A stretch of 64,000 bases of DNA from Thermococcus alcaliphilus. GTDB lineage: Archaea > Methanobacteriota_B > Thermococci > Thermococcales > Thermococcaceae. The notes under the pieces are model-generated. The model was not told where the DNA came from. It searched no databases and saw only the letters and a list, made by a program, of their open reading frames with translations. This document shows, in pieces, positions 7,214-14,991 of this stretch (position 1 is its first letter; every line of letters begins with the position of its first letter). Location: positions 1-64,000 of the forward strand of contig NZ_JAMXLV010000022.1 of NCBI RefSeq assembly GCF_024054535.1, read 5' to 3'. The position numbers were made by a program, and so were the translations under genes.

Positions 7214-8521
7214 ATGAAGCGGACAATAACAGTAAAACTCCACCCCTCAAAAGAGCAAGAGAAAGCACTCAAAGAGTTAGCTTTTATCAGCTCGAAAATC
7301 TGGAATAGAGTAAACTACCTTAGGAGACAGGAATTCTTTGATGGCAAACCAATAGACTTCAACAAAAGCGAGAAAATAGTTTATGAAGAGTTTAAAGCCG
7401 AGATAGGCTCGGCAACGGTCCAGCAGATAGCAAGAAAGAACGCTGAAGCTTGGCGTTCATTCTTCTCCCTCTTGAGGAAGAAGAGAAACGGTGAACTCCC
7501 CAACTGGCTCAAACCCAGACCACCAGACTACTTGAAAGATAACGGAAACAGGAAACCATTAATAGTCCTTAGAAATGACCAGTACAAGATTGAGGATAAC
7601 AAGCTAATTCTCAAAGGCCTTGGCAAATTCAAGCGTTTGGAAGTCCAGTTCAAGGGGAGAATACACTTGAAGGGCAAACAAGGACGGTTAGAAATCAAGT
7701 ATGACCCAATCAAAAGAAAGTGGTATGCCCACGTGAGCTACACGGTGGAAGAAAGGCTTTATGGTCAAGAGTGGGTTGAACTCCCAAGGCAACCCTTGGG
7801 CAACCTCTCCGCTGGAATTGACCTTGGTGTAAACAACCTGATGGCTGTTTATGTGGAGAACGGGGAGAGCTTTTTAGTGAACGGTAGGCCACTCAAGAGC
7901 ATAGCCTTCTACTGGAGGAAGAGGATAGCTGATTATCAGTCAAAACTCAATAAGAGCGGGGCAAAGAGGAGTAGAAAGCTCTCCAGAATACACCAGAAGG
8001 CCAAACTTCAGGCGAAACACTACATCAACACGGCAGTAAGGCAAACTATTGAGAGGCTCTACCAGATGGGCGTCTCCAGAATTGTAGTCGGTCATCCCAA
8101 GGAAATAACGAGAAACTCCGACAGAGGCAAAAAGCAAAATTTCATTCTCTCTCACGTCTGGCGGTTCAATACAGTGATTAAACGCTTGAGAGAAGTTGCG
8201 GAAGAGTATGGTATTCAAGTTTTGGTAGTTAATGAGGCTTTCACTTCGAAAACCTGCCCCGTTTGCGGGAAGCCCCACGAGAGGGCAAGGTTTGTTAGAG
8301 GATTATTTAAGTGTCCCGAGACGGGGCTTGTGTTTAATGCGGACTTAGTTGGAGCATTCAACATTTTGAAAAAGGCTGTGAAAACGATAACCCCGAGCCT
8401 GCCGGGTTTAACGGGAGGTAGGGGTAATTGGGGGAAGGCCCTCCCAGAGGGGTCGAAGACCCGCTTTAACTTGAGTCTGAATGAGACCCCTCAAACCTTC
8501 CCGTCATTGGCGAGGGGTTAA
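7214..8521 (+). CDS. tnpB: TnpB, RNA-guided nuclease of IS200/IS605 family (solitary, IS1341-like)
   Basis: 435 aa. TnpB proteins are omega-RNA-guided DNA endonucleases that favour retention of their transposon. The split RuvC site is complete: D203 in GIDLGVNNL, E341 in VVNEAFTSKTCPVCG and D377 in FNADLVGAFNIL. The zinc ribbon is incomplete: C348 and C351 are followed by C367, but the fourth position is T370 (KCPETG). An N-terminal OrfB-type helical domain spans residues 1-100. The start ATG has no strong ribosome site. The element sits between iorB and a histone-deacetylase-family gene, with no TnpA gene. The glycine- and proline-rich tail after residue 390 is coded by DNA that also belongs to the predicted omega RNA. 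Confidence 0.93.
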   Translation: MKRTITVKLHPSKEQEKALKELAFISSKIWNRVNYLRRQEFFDGKPIDFNKSEKIVYEEFKAEIGSATVQQIARKNAEAWRSFFSLLRKKRNGELPNWLKPRPPDYLKDNGNRKPLIVLRNDQYKIEDNKLILKGLGKFKRLEVQFKGRIHLKGKQGRLEIKYDPIKRKWYAHVSYTVEERLYGQEWVELPRQPLGNLSAGIDLGVNNLMAVYVENGESFLVNGRPLKSIAFYWRKRIADYQSKLNKSGAKRSRKLSRIHQKAKLQAKHYINTAVRQTIERLYQMGVSRIVVGHPKEITRNSDRGKKQNFILSHVWRFNTVIKRLREVAEEYGIQVLVVNEAFTSKTCPVCGKPHERARFVRGLFKCPETGLVFNADLVGAFNILKKAVKTITPSLPGLTGGRGNWGKALPEGSKTRFNLSLNETPQTFPSLARG

Positions 8522-8558
8522 GCCGAACCCTCGCCGTTCACGGCGGAGAGGAGGTCAG
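8400..8558 (+). ncRNA. Predicted omega RNA (reRNA) and right end of the tnpB element
   Basis: In this family the guide RNA comes from the 3' end of tnpB and the right end, with the guide copied from flanking DNA. Two competing hairpins are visible: GGCGAGGGGTT (8509-8519) with AACCCTCGCC (8526-8535), and CTCGCCG (8531-8537) with CGGCGGAGAG (8541-8550). The element probably ends at GGTCAG (8553-8558). The 16-20 nt guide would then be read from 8559 onward, inside the 3' end of the neighbouring gene. The 5' boundary given is approximate. Confidence 0.5.
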
Positions 8559-9559
8559 TTAATTTCCCACCACTTACCATATATTTTCTTCGCAGCCTCA
8601 ACAACCTTTACGGCTTTATGGCTTGGATGGACTTCCTCTATGGGAGCTTCTCTAGAAAGATACCCACTAACAAATGCCGGAAGACCCTTTCTTAATCCCA
8701 CGCTGTATCCTCCTTCTAAAACAACAGCCAAGCTAAACTTTGAAAGGGAAGCTCCGGCAAAGTGATAAAACCTCTCAGTTAACTCCATTGTCGCAAGACC
8801 ATCGTTTCTAAAGGCATCGAAGCCCGCTGAAATTACCACAACTTTTGGCTCAATGTTTTCAAGAATGGGAATCACTATTTCTCTCCACGCAAAGATGTAG
8901 TCGTCATCTTTGGAATAATGCGGCATTGGAATGTTTACTTTGCTCCCCTCTGCCCCTTTTCCCCCGATATCGTAAATCTCTCCGCTTCCCGGATAAATGC
9001 CCTCCTCGTGGATATCTATGTGCACGACGTTTTTATCTTCCCAGAAAATCTCCTGGGTGCCGTTGCCATAATGAACGTCAAAGTCTATCACAACTGCATC
9101 TCCAAGAGCATCTTTAATCTCAAGGGCGGCTCCAGCGGAGTTGTTAAAGATGCAGAAGCCGAGAGTTGGTGCGTTGAATGCTCTACCCCTCCTACCAGCG
9201 TGATGACCTGGTGGCCTAACAAGGGCAAGATAAATGTCTCTCCTTTTGAGAGCAAGCCTCGCCGTCTCAACAGCTGCTCCAAAAGCCTTAAGAGCAGCTT
9301 CCCAAGTGGCTGGGGATACATAGGTGTCGGGGTCAATAAAGGAGAAGCCCGTTTTTGAGAGCTCTCTTATCCTTTCAACGTATTCCTCCGAGTGAACTCT
9401 TAAAAGCTCCTCTACTTCTGCCTCTGGAGGGTCCCTTACGTTCCTCCACAAACCAGATTCCCTAAGACCCACTATAGCAAGCTCAAGCCTTTCTGGATTT
9501 TCAGGGTGATATCTTAGAGGTTTATGCTCTTTAAAGACCTCGGAATAGAGAATCTCCAT
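8555..9559 (-). CDS. Histone deacetylase / acetylpolyamine amidohydrolase family protein
   Basis: 334 aa. This zinc-dependent deacetylase fold may act on acetylated proteins or polyamines in the cytoplasm. Motifs are RPPGHHAG (paired active-site histidines), IDFDVHYGNGTQEIFW (zinc-binding D and H), DIHEEGIYPGSG, SAGFDAFRND (zinc Asp) and the C-terminal EGGYS (which usually carries the catalytic Tyr). The stop codon TGA (8557-8555) lies within the predicted right end of the tnpB element. The natural C-terminus may therefore have been replaced, ending now in GKWWEIN. The neighbouring branched-polyamine gene (bpsA, about 12 kb away) makes a polyamine substrate conceivable, but this is not shown. 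Confidence 0.9.
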   Translation of the reverse strand: MEILYSEVFKEHKPLRYHPENPERLELAIVGLRESGLWRNVRDPPEAEVEELLRVHSEEYVERIRELSKTGFSFIDPDTYVSPATWEAALKAFGAAVETARLALKRRDIYLALVRPPGHHAGRRGRAFNAPTLGFCIFNNSAGAALEIKDALGDAVVIDFDVHYGNGTQEIFWEDKNVVHIDIHEEGIYPGSGEIYDIGGKGAEGSKVNIPMPHYSKDDDYIFAWREIVIPILENIEPKVVVISAGFDAFRNDGLATMELTERFYHFAGASLSKFSLAVVLEGGYSVGLRKGLPAFVSGYLSREAPIEEVHPSHKAVKVVEAAKKIYGKWWEIN

Positions 9560-9589
9560 GGAAATCCCCTAGAAAAGTTAAAAAGGAGA

Positions 9590-10156
9590 TTAAGCCTCCT
9601 CTTCAATGAGGCCGTATTTTTCAAGCTCATGAAGAAGCTTTTTAACAGCTTCCCAGGCATCGTGTTCACTCTTTGCCCCGCTGCACACGATTTTTCCGGA
9701 GCTAAAGAGGAGGATAACAGCCTTTGGATCCTTAACACGATAGATAACACCGGGGAACTGCTCAGGTTCATACTCACAATTTGGCAACACAAGAGCGACA
9801 GCATCGAGATTAAACTCCATCTTAAGATCGCCGCTAAACACCATATTTTGGATATCTATCTCCGGCGCTCTGGTGAACTTAGTCCCGATCTTTGAGAGCA
9901 TTTCAACAAGCTTTGAAACTGCTGCCTGAATGTCTTCAACGCTCTTTGCCCCAGTTACCACGAGTTTACCCGAGCTAAACACAAGGAGGGCAACTTTTGG
10001 CTCATCGAAGCGGCATATTATCCCTGGGAACTCCTCCGGGTTATACTTTGAGTGCGGGCAGATTTCTATCACTTTTTCGAGATCAAGAGAAGCAAAAAGA
10101 TCCACAGAGGCTACTATGTTTTCTATCCTAAGTTCAACATTGCTCATATCAACCAA
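9590..10156 (-). CDS. tbp: TATA-box-binding protein (general transcription factor)
   Basis: 188 aa. It recognises box A and nucleates the archaeal preinitiation complex with TFB. Two direct repeats of about 90 residues are clear: [12 protein letters not shown] with [14 protein letters not shown] in the first, and [12 protein letters not shown] with [13 protein letters not shown] in the second. An acidic tail (LIEEEA) ends the protein. The start is TTG 10156: GGAGGTG ends 6 nt before it, and the resulting MVDMS N-terminus is the form known from Pyrococcus TBP; the ATG three codons on lacks suitable spacing. Its promoter region contains a long inverted repeat. Confidence 0.97.
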   Translation of the reverse strand: MVDMSNVELRIENIVASVDLFASLDLEKVIEICPHSKYNPEEFPGIICRFDEPKVALLVFSSGKLVVTGAKSVEDIQAAVSKLVEMLSKIGTKFTRAPEIDIQNMVFSGDLKMEFNLDAVALVLPNCEYEPEQFPGVIYRVKDPKAVILLFSSGKIVCSGAKSEHDAWEAVKKLLHELEKYGLIEEEA

Positions 10157-10175
10157 GGCTTACACCTCCACTGGG

Positions 10176-10216
10176 TTTAAAAACCCTTTATAAATAATCC
10201 CCTAGGGGTTTTTAAA
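10176..10216. promoter_or_regulatory. 11-bp inverted repeat spanning the tbp promoter
   Basis: TTTAAAAACCC (10176-10186) and GGGTTTTTAAA (10206-10216) are exact inverted copies separated by 19 bp. The spacer includes the box A candidate TTATTTATAAAG (minus strand) and a CCCCTAGGGG palindrome. The symmetry suggests a dimeric regulator or TBP autoregulation. Confidence 0.5.
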
Positions 10217-10304
10217 GTTTAGTGAGGGGCTCGTTAAAATGCAAATCTTAACGCTATTAAAAAACTTTAAGTAGTTTACCTCCATTTATTTTTTGGTGAA
10301 GAAA

Positions 10305-11303
10305 ATGATCGTGGAAGAGCTTAAAGAGATAACTCAACTTCCCGGCATTTCGGGATATGAGGGCAGGATAAGGGAGAAGGTTATCGAATGGATAAAGGAT
10401 TTCGCTGACTACAAGGTTGATACAATTGGAAACCTTATCGTGGAGCTTGGAGAAGGGAAAGAAAAGGCCATTTTTATGGCACACATGGACGAAATTGGAC
10501 TCCTGATAACAGGAATAACCAATGATGGAAAGCTAAAGTTTAGGAAAATTGGGGGAATAGATGATAGGCTTCTTTTGGGAAGGCATGTAAGGGTAATAAC
10601 CGAGAAGGGGGAGCTGGACGGAGTTATAGGTGTAACACCAGTTCACCTCAACCTTGAAAGGAAGTTCGACACCATTCCTTGGCACAGTCTCGAAATAGAC
10701 ATTGGAGCGGAATCAAAGGAAGAAGCCGAAGAAATGGGAGTAAAGGTTTTGGACTTTGCAGTATTTAAAAAGCACTTCAGCATCTTAAACAACAAATACA
10801 TCGCTACACGTTCCTTAGACGACAGGTTTGGTGTTATTGCTTTGATTGAAGCCATAAAAGACCTTGTTGATCATGATCTGGATGGAAAATACATCTTTGC
10901 CTTTACGGTTCAAGAAGAGATAGGGCTTAAGGGAGCCAAGTTTTTGGCAAACAAATATTCACCAAAGTACGCCATAGCTGTAGATTCGTTTGCATGCTGC
11001 TCTTTCCTTACTGGAGACGTGAGGCTCGGAAAAGGTGCTGTAATAAGGGCTGTTGACAATTCAGCAATCTACACCCCATCTCTGGCAAGGAGAGCCCTTG
11101 AAATAGCAAAAAAGAACAACATTCCAATACAGATCGGAGTTACCGGGGGAGGAACTGATGCATCGGTTTTTGAAGCCAAAAGCCAGACTTTGGCTCTAAG
11201 TGTTCCCATAAAATACCTCCACAGCGAAACGGAAATGCTCCATCTAGATGACCTCAAAGCCCTGATAAAGCTAATAGAAGCACTAGTGTTTGAACTCGAA
11301 TAA
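10305..11303 (+). CDS. M42 family metallopeptidase (glutamyl/deblocking aminopeptidase type)
   Basis: 332 aa. A cobalt- or zinc-activated aminopeptidase of the tetrahedral (TET) or deblocking class, expected to trim peptides in the cytoplasm. Family motifs are LPGISGYEGRIREK at the N-terminus, FMAHMDEIGLLI (first metal ligand His-x-Asp), TRSLDDRFGV (bridging Asp), VQEEIGLKGAK (catalytic Glu pair), VDSFACC and the terminal KYLHSETEML (His ligand). ATG 10305 is chosen over TTG 10293 because GGTGA lies at 10295-10299. It faces the proteolytic fermentation genes functionally, but it is not in one operon with them. Confidence 0.9.
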   Translation: MIVEELKEITQLPGISGYEGRIREKVIEWIKDFADYKVDTIGNLIVELGEGKEKAIFMAHMDEIGLLITGITNDGKLKFRKIGGIDDRLLLGRHVRVITEKGELDGVIGVTPVHLNLERKFDTIPWHSLEIDIGAESKEEAEEMGVKVLDFAVFKKHFSILNNKYIATRSLDDRFGVIALIEAIKDLVDHDLDGKYIFAFTVQEEIGLKGAKFLANKYSPKYAIAVDSFACCSFLTGDVRLGKGAVIRAVDNSAIYTPSLARRALEIAKKNNIPIQIGVTGGGTDASVFEAKSQTLALSVPIKYLHSETEMLHLDDLKALIKLIEALVFELE

Positions 11304-11316
11304 CGGAGGTGATTCT

Positions 11317-12081
11317 TTGCTTAAATATGTTGGGTATTTTGGTGTTGGAGTTTTCATAGGTATATTGGCAGCTCTCTTCGGCTTAGGGGGAGGGTTTTTG
11401 ATCGTACCAACTCTAAACCTCTTAGGAGTTGAAATCCATCACGCAGTTGGAACCTCAAGTGCTGCCGTTGTTTTCACTTCCCTAAGCTCTGCCATAGCCT
11501 ATCACAGACAGAGGAGAATACACTACAAAGCAGGTCTCCTCTTGGCAAGCACTGCAGTGATAGGAGCGTACATAGGGGCATGGATGACGAGTTATATAAG
11601 TGCAAGCCAGTTAAAGGTCATTTTTGGTGTAGTCCTATTCCTTGTGGCAATAAGGCTTTACCGCAAAAAGAGCAAAGAGCCACATGAAGTAGATTTGAGC
11701 CAGATAAAGCTGGATTATAAAATTGTGCCTATTGGAGGATTCATAGCAGGAATAGCAAGCGGGCTGCTTGGTATAGGCGGCGGAGCAATAAACGTTCCTT
11801 TCCTAACTTACATGGGACTGCCGATACACTATGCCGTGGCAACTTCAAGCTTTGCCATAGTATTTACCGCCACAAGCGGGGCTTTTAAACACTATATGCT
11901 CGGGAACGTTGAAGTTGAGTGGCTAATACTACTTGTACCGGGGTTGATAGTTGGGGCTCAGTTAGGGGCAAAGATAGCGAAAAGAACCAAGGCAAGCAAC
12001 CTAACAAAAGCTTTCGCTGTTGTGATGGCATTCCTAGCCCTCAGAATGATTCTCAAAGGACTTGGCTACCCAGTTCCTTGA
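11317..12081 (+). CDS. TauE/SafE family membrane transporter (sulfite/organosulfonate or small-anion export)
   Basis: About 254 aa with eight predicted membrane segments in two homologous halves. Each half begins with the family signature: ALFGLGGGFLIVPTL near the N-terminus and GLLGIGGGAINVPFLTY near residue 150. The start is TTG 11317, 4 nt after GGAGGTGA; the longer reading from 11290 would overlap the peptidase gene. The substrate cannot be deduced. The next gene is a paralogue, so the two may form separate or paired exporters. Confidence 0.85.
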   Translation: MLKYVGYFGVGVFIGILAALFGLGGGFLIVPTLNLLGVEIHHAVGTSSAAVVFTSLSSAIAYHRQRRIHYKAGLLLASTAVIGAYIGAWMTSYISASQLKVIFGVVLFLVAIRLYRKKSKEPHEVDLSQIKLDYKIVPIGGFIAGIASGLLGIGGGAINVPFLTYMGLPIHYAVATSSFAIVFTATSGAFKHYMLGNVEVEWLILLVPGLIVGAQLGAKIAKRTKASNLTKAFAVVMAFLALRMILKGLGYPVP

Positions 12082-12142
12082 GTTTTTGTTATTAACTTTT
12101 TTAGGGAAAAAGAGATTTAAAGTGATTTTGCGAACTTTTTTC

Positions 12143-12877
12143 ATGATCGAGTATCTCGTCGATTTCATCATTGGGCTTGCAATAGGGACAATAGCTGGAC
12201 TTTTTGGAGTCGGTGGAGGGTTTCTTATAGTTCCAACGCTTACTTTTATAGGATTACCTATTCATACTGCAATTGGGACAAGTCTTGCCTGCATAGCAAT
12301 TAGTTCTCTTGCTTCCGCTTATACCCACATTAAAAAGAGAAAAGTTCTTTTTAAGGTGGTGGCAATTAAAGAGGCATTTTCAATGCCAGCCGCACTAATT
12401 GGGGCCCATGTGACAACATTTTTACACGAATCCCTCCTAAGAGGAATGTTCTCAATGCTGTTGTTCTACCTGGCATATAAGATGGCCACAACACCTTCAA
12501 AATCTCATCATGAAGAAAGCCTCAAAATAAACTACAAGAATGTTCCCATAGTGGGTGTACTTTCAGGCTTTGTATCCGGTCTGCTTGGAATAAGCGGAGG
12601 GATTCTGAACGTCCCCCTTTTCCATGTTCTTGTTGATATACCTGTAAGGTACTCTATCGGGACATCTAGTGTGGCACTATTTTTCACAGCTCTCGCTGGA
12701 ACTTATGGACATCTTAAGGCAGAAAATGTGAACATTGAAACGGCACTTCTTTTAGCTCCAGGGCTGGTAATAGGAGCGTACCTAGGGGCGAGAAGTGCCC
12801 ACACTTTGCATCCAGAGAAATTAAAACGTTGGTTTGCTCTTATACTCATTTTGATCGGAGTTAAAATGTTAATTTAG
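12143..12877 (+). CDS. TauE/SafE family membrane transporter (second paralogue)
   Basis: About 244 aa. It has the same repeated signature as the preceding gene (AGLFGVGGGFLIVPTLTFIG and GLLGISGGILNVPLFHV), and eight hydrophobic segments are evident. It has its own promoter: GAGATTTAAAG about 25-30 bp before the ATG, with no ribosome site, so the mRNA is probably leaderless. The separate promoter, 60 bp after the first transporter, suggests independent control of the two copies. Confidence 0.83.
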   Translation: MIEYLVDFIIGLAIGTIAGLFGVGGGFLIVPTLTFIGLPIHTAIGTSLACIAISSLASAYTHIKKRKVLFKVVAIKEAFSMPAALIGAHVTTFLHESLLRGMFSMLLFYLAYKMATTPSKSHHEESLKINYKNVPIVGVLSGFVSGLLGISGGILNVPLFHVLVDIPVRYSIGTSSVALFFTALAGTYGHLKAENVNIETALLLAPGLVIGAYLGARSAHTLHPEKLKRWFALILILIGVKMLI

Positions 12878-12918
12878 CCCTTAAATTTATTAACTTCTCC
12901 CCCATAATTAAAAAAGAG

Positions 12919-12961
12919 CTTTGGAACAGCTTGAAACCTTCGTTTCACCGGGTTCCTAAAG
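12919..12961 (+). other. Stem-loop in the leader of the secreted coiled-coil gene
   Basis: CTTTGGAAC (12919-12927) pairs with GTTCC-T-AAAG (12952-12961). A 5x5 internal loop (AGCTT/ACCGG) follows, then GAAAC (12933-12937), loop CTTC and GTTTC (12942-12946). It lies 34 bp before the start codon region. It may be an RNA regulatory structure, but no known class fits. Confidence 0.4.
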
Positions 12962-12994
12962 TAAGCCAAGATCATATTAACGATGGTGAGAGTG

Positions 12995-14140
12995 ATGAAG
13001 TTTAGTGCTCTTGGGATCATCCTTGTTTTAATAGGCGGGCTAATCCCCATTAGCATTGCCCAAAACCAAAGCAACAGCCAATATCTGGAGGAGCAGAGCA
13101 ACGAGAGTATGGCAGGAGAGCTAATAGCTCAGCTGACCAAACTCAGCGAATTTGTAGAATCAAGGATAAGGCCCATAAAGAACGAACTGCCCCAGGATAC
13201 TTTAGAGAACTACAAAAAAGCCGAAGACCTCAAAGAAAAAGCTTCTCTGGAATATCAGAATGGAGAATATCAAAATGCGATCCAGGATGCCCTATTGGCT
13301 ATGAAACACTATAAAGAAGTTCTCAGGGAATTGAAAGAAACAGAAAGTACAGAAATGTTGAGAGAGCAGATGAATGTGGAAGCTGAAAGGATCATTGCGT
13401 ATTTCTCCTACGTAGAGAAGGTCATAAAAGTGGCTGAAAAGGAAGGAGTTAACACGGACAGGCTGATAAAAACCTACAAGGAGACCAAAGATGCTTATAG
13501 AACTGTCCTTGAAGCCTTAAAAGCAAAAAAGATAGAAGATGCGAAAAGAAACATGGAAATTGCTAGAATGAAAAGGGCTGAACTCAATAGAGAACTAGAA
13601 AAAGTGCTCAGAGAACTCGCTTCGAGGAATGCTGAAAGGATCGTTAATTCTTTCTTGGTAAAGACCAAGCAGAGTATTGCAGTTGCTGAGGTAATGGTAG
13701 AAAACGCAAAAACAAGAGGCATGAACGTGAAAGAGGCGGAGCAGAGCATAGAGAGAATAAAAAACATCTACATAAAAGTCGAGAGCTTAGCAAAAGAAGG
13801 GAAATGGATTGAGGCATTAGGGGTAATCAGAGAGAATTCCCACCAAATACAGAAGTTCTTTAGGACGATAGAAAGAGTTAGAAGAGAGAACATAAACATA
13901 AAAGAAACCCTAGAAGAGCTGAGAGAGAGGATAAAAAAGGATACAACCGCAATTGCAATTCTAAAGAAGAAAGGAATAAATACAGCAAGAGCTGAGGTGC
14001 AGCTCAAAGGAGCCGTCAATGAGCTTTCTGCAGCGATTATTTCATTAAAACGCAACGATATCAGCAACGCCATCGTCCATATTCAGAGAGCTGAAAAGCT
14101 TCTCGCAGAGGTAGAGGAATTCATAAAGGCCAACTCTTAG
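12995..14140 (+). CDS. Secreted or surface coiled-coil protein of unknown function
   Basis: About 381 aa. An N-terminal signal peptide (FSALGIILVLIGGLIPISIA, cleavage expected before QNQSN) is followed by an almost wholly alpha-helical, Lys/Glu-rich sequence. Repeated helical hairpins of about 90 residues can be seen, recurring as VEKVIKVAEKEGVNTDRLIK, AEVMVENAKTRGMNVKEAEQ and TAIAILKKKGINTARAE, each an A-x-x-K-G-(V/I/M)-N pattern. This points to three tandem repeats of one helical unit. No enzyme motif is seen. ATG 12995 is favoured by GGTGA 6 nt upstream. The gene is followed 11 bp later by a membrane-tethered winged-helix protein, so the pair may form an envelope sensor. Confidence 0.7.
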   Translation: MKFSALGIILVLIGGLIPISIAQNQSNSQYLEEQSNESMAGELIAQLTKLSEFVESRIRPIKNELPQDTLENYKKAEDLKEKASLEYQNGEYQNAIQDALLAMKHYKEVLRELKETESTEMLREQMNVEAERIIAYFSYVEKVIKVAEKEGVNTDRLIKTYKETKDAYRTVLEALKAKKIEDAKRNMEIARMKRAELNRELEKVLRELASRNAERIVNSFLVKTKQSIAVAEVMVENAKTRGMNVKEAEQSIERIKNIYIKVESLAKEGKWIEALGVIRENSHQIQKFFRTIERVRRENINIKETLEELRERIKKDTTAIAILKKKGINTARAEVQLKGAVNELSAAIISLKRNDISNAIVHIQRAEKLLAEVEEFIKANS

Positions 14141-14151
14141 GGGGTGCAGAA

Positions 14152-14991
14152 GTGAAACGTGCCTTTGCTCTAATAAGCATCCTCATTCTCCTGCCCGTTG
14201 TCAGTGCCCAGTTTACAGTTTCACAGGTGGAGCTGACGATCTACACCGATGGTTACGTTAAGGTTCATTATCAGTTGATTCCAGAGGAATACACCTCTCA
14301 AATCAGCCTGCCGCTTTTAGGGAAAAACTACGAAGGTGTGGAGGTTGTTGATGAAAACGGCAATCCCCTTAATTTTGAAGTTTACAATGAATCGCTCATC
14401 ATTTATGTGGAAAATGCTCAAGTCGTAGATGTGTCCTACTATACTCCCGATCTGACGTATAAAGAAGGCTTAGTGTGGACTATTAACGTCTCAATGGAAT
14501 ATCCCTTTGACGTCATTCTTCCTGAAAATGCCGTTGTGGTCGATTTATCCGAGCTTCCCCTTAAAATAGCCTCCAATGTAATTACAATGCCCCCTGGAAA
14601 CCAGAGTATTTCCTACACTCTTGAATTTGCAGCCGAAGAGGGCAGGAAGGACTTTTATTTTCCAGTTTTGGCATTTTTGGTGGTCTTGATAATAGCCATT
14701 TCTGGCTTTTTGACAATAAGAAAGAGAAAAAAAGAGGCCCCAAAGGAAGAGCTCCACATAAACAGGGACGAATTTTTGAAAAAGCTCGAAAGTTTTAACT
14801 TAAATGAAGATGAAAAGAGGGCTTTACTCTACATACTAGAAAAGGGAGGCAGGGCAAGCCAAGCAGAGGTTAGAACTGCTTTGGGAATACCCAAAACCAC
14901 AGCGTGGAGAATGTTCAAGCGCCTCGAAAGACAGGGGCTTGTTAGAATAATCAAGGGGAGGAAAGAAAATTGGGTAGAATTAAAACCTTAA
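14152..14991 (+). CDS. Membrane-anchored winged-helix transcription regulator with extracytoplasmic domain
   Basis: 279 aa. A signal peptide or N-terminal anchor (ALISILILLPVVSA) is followed by about 150 residues of beta-rich extracellular sequence. A membrane helix (PVLAFLVVLIIAISGFL, about 172-190), a basic stop-transfer run RKRKKE and a cytoplasmic winged helix follow: DEDEKRALLYILEKGG-type helix, then PKTTAWRMFKRLERQGLVRI as the recognition helix. The architecture is a one-component signal transducer: an outside sensor and an inside DNA-binding domain. The start is GTG 14152 after a GGGGTG site. Its stop overlaps that of metG by 4 bp (convergent). The upstream secreted coiled-coil gene is the obvious candidate partner. 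Confidence 0.8.
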   Translation: MKRAFALISILILLPVVSAQFTVSQVELTIYTDGYVKVHYQLIPEEYTSQISLPLLGKNYEGVEVVDENGNPLNFEVYNESLIIYVENAQVVDVSYYTPDLTYKEGLVWTINVSMEYPFDVILPENAVVVDLSELPLKIASNVITMPPGNQSISYTLEFAAEEGRKDFYFPVLAFLVVLIIAISGFLTIRKRKKEAPKEELHINRDEFLKKLESFNLNEDEKRALLYILEKGGRASQAEVRTALGIPKTTAWRMFKRLERQGLVRIIKGRKENWVELKP

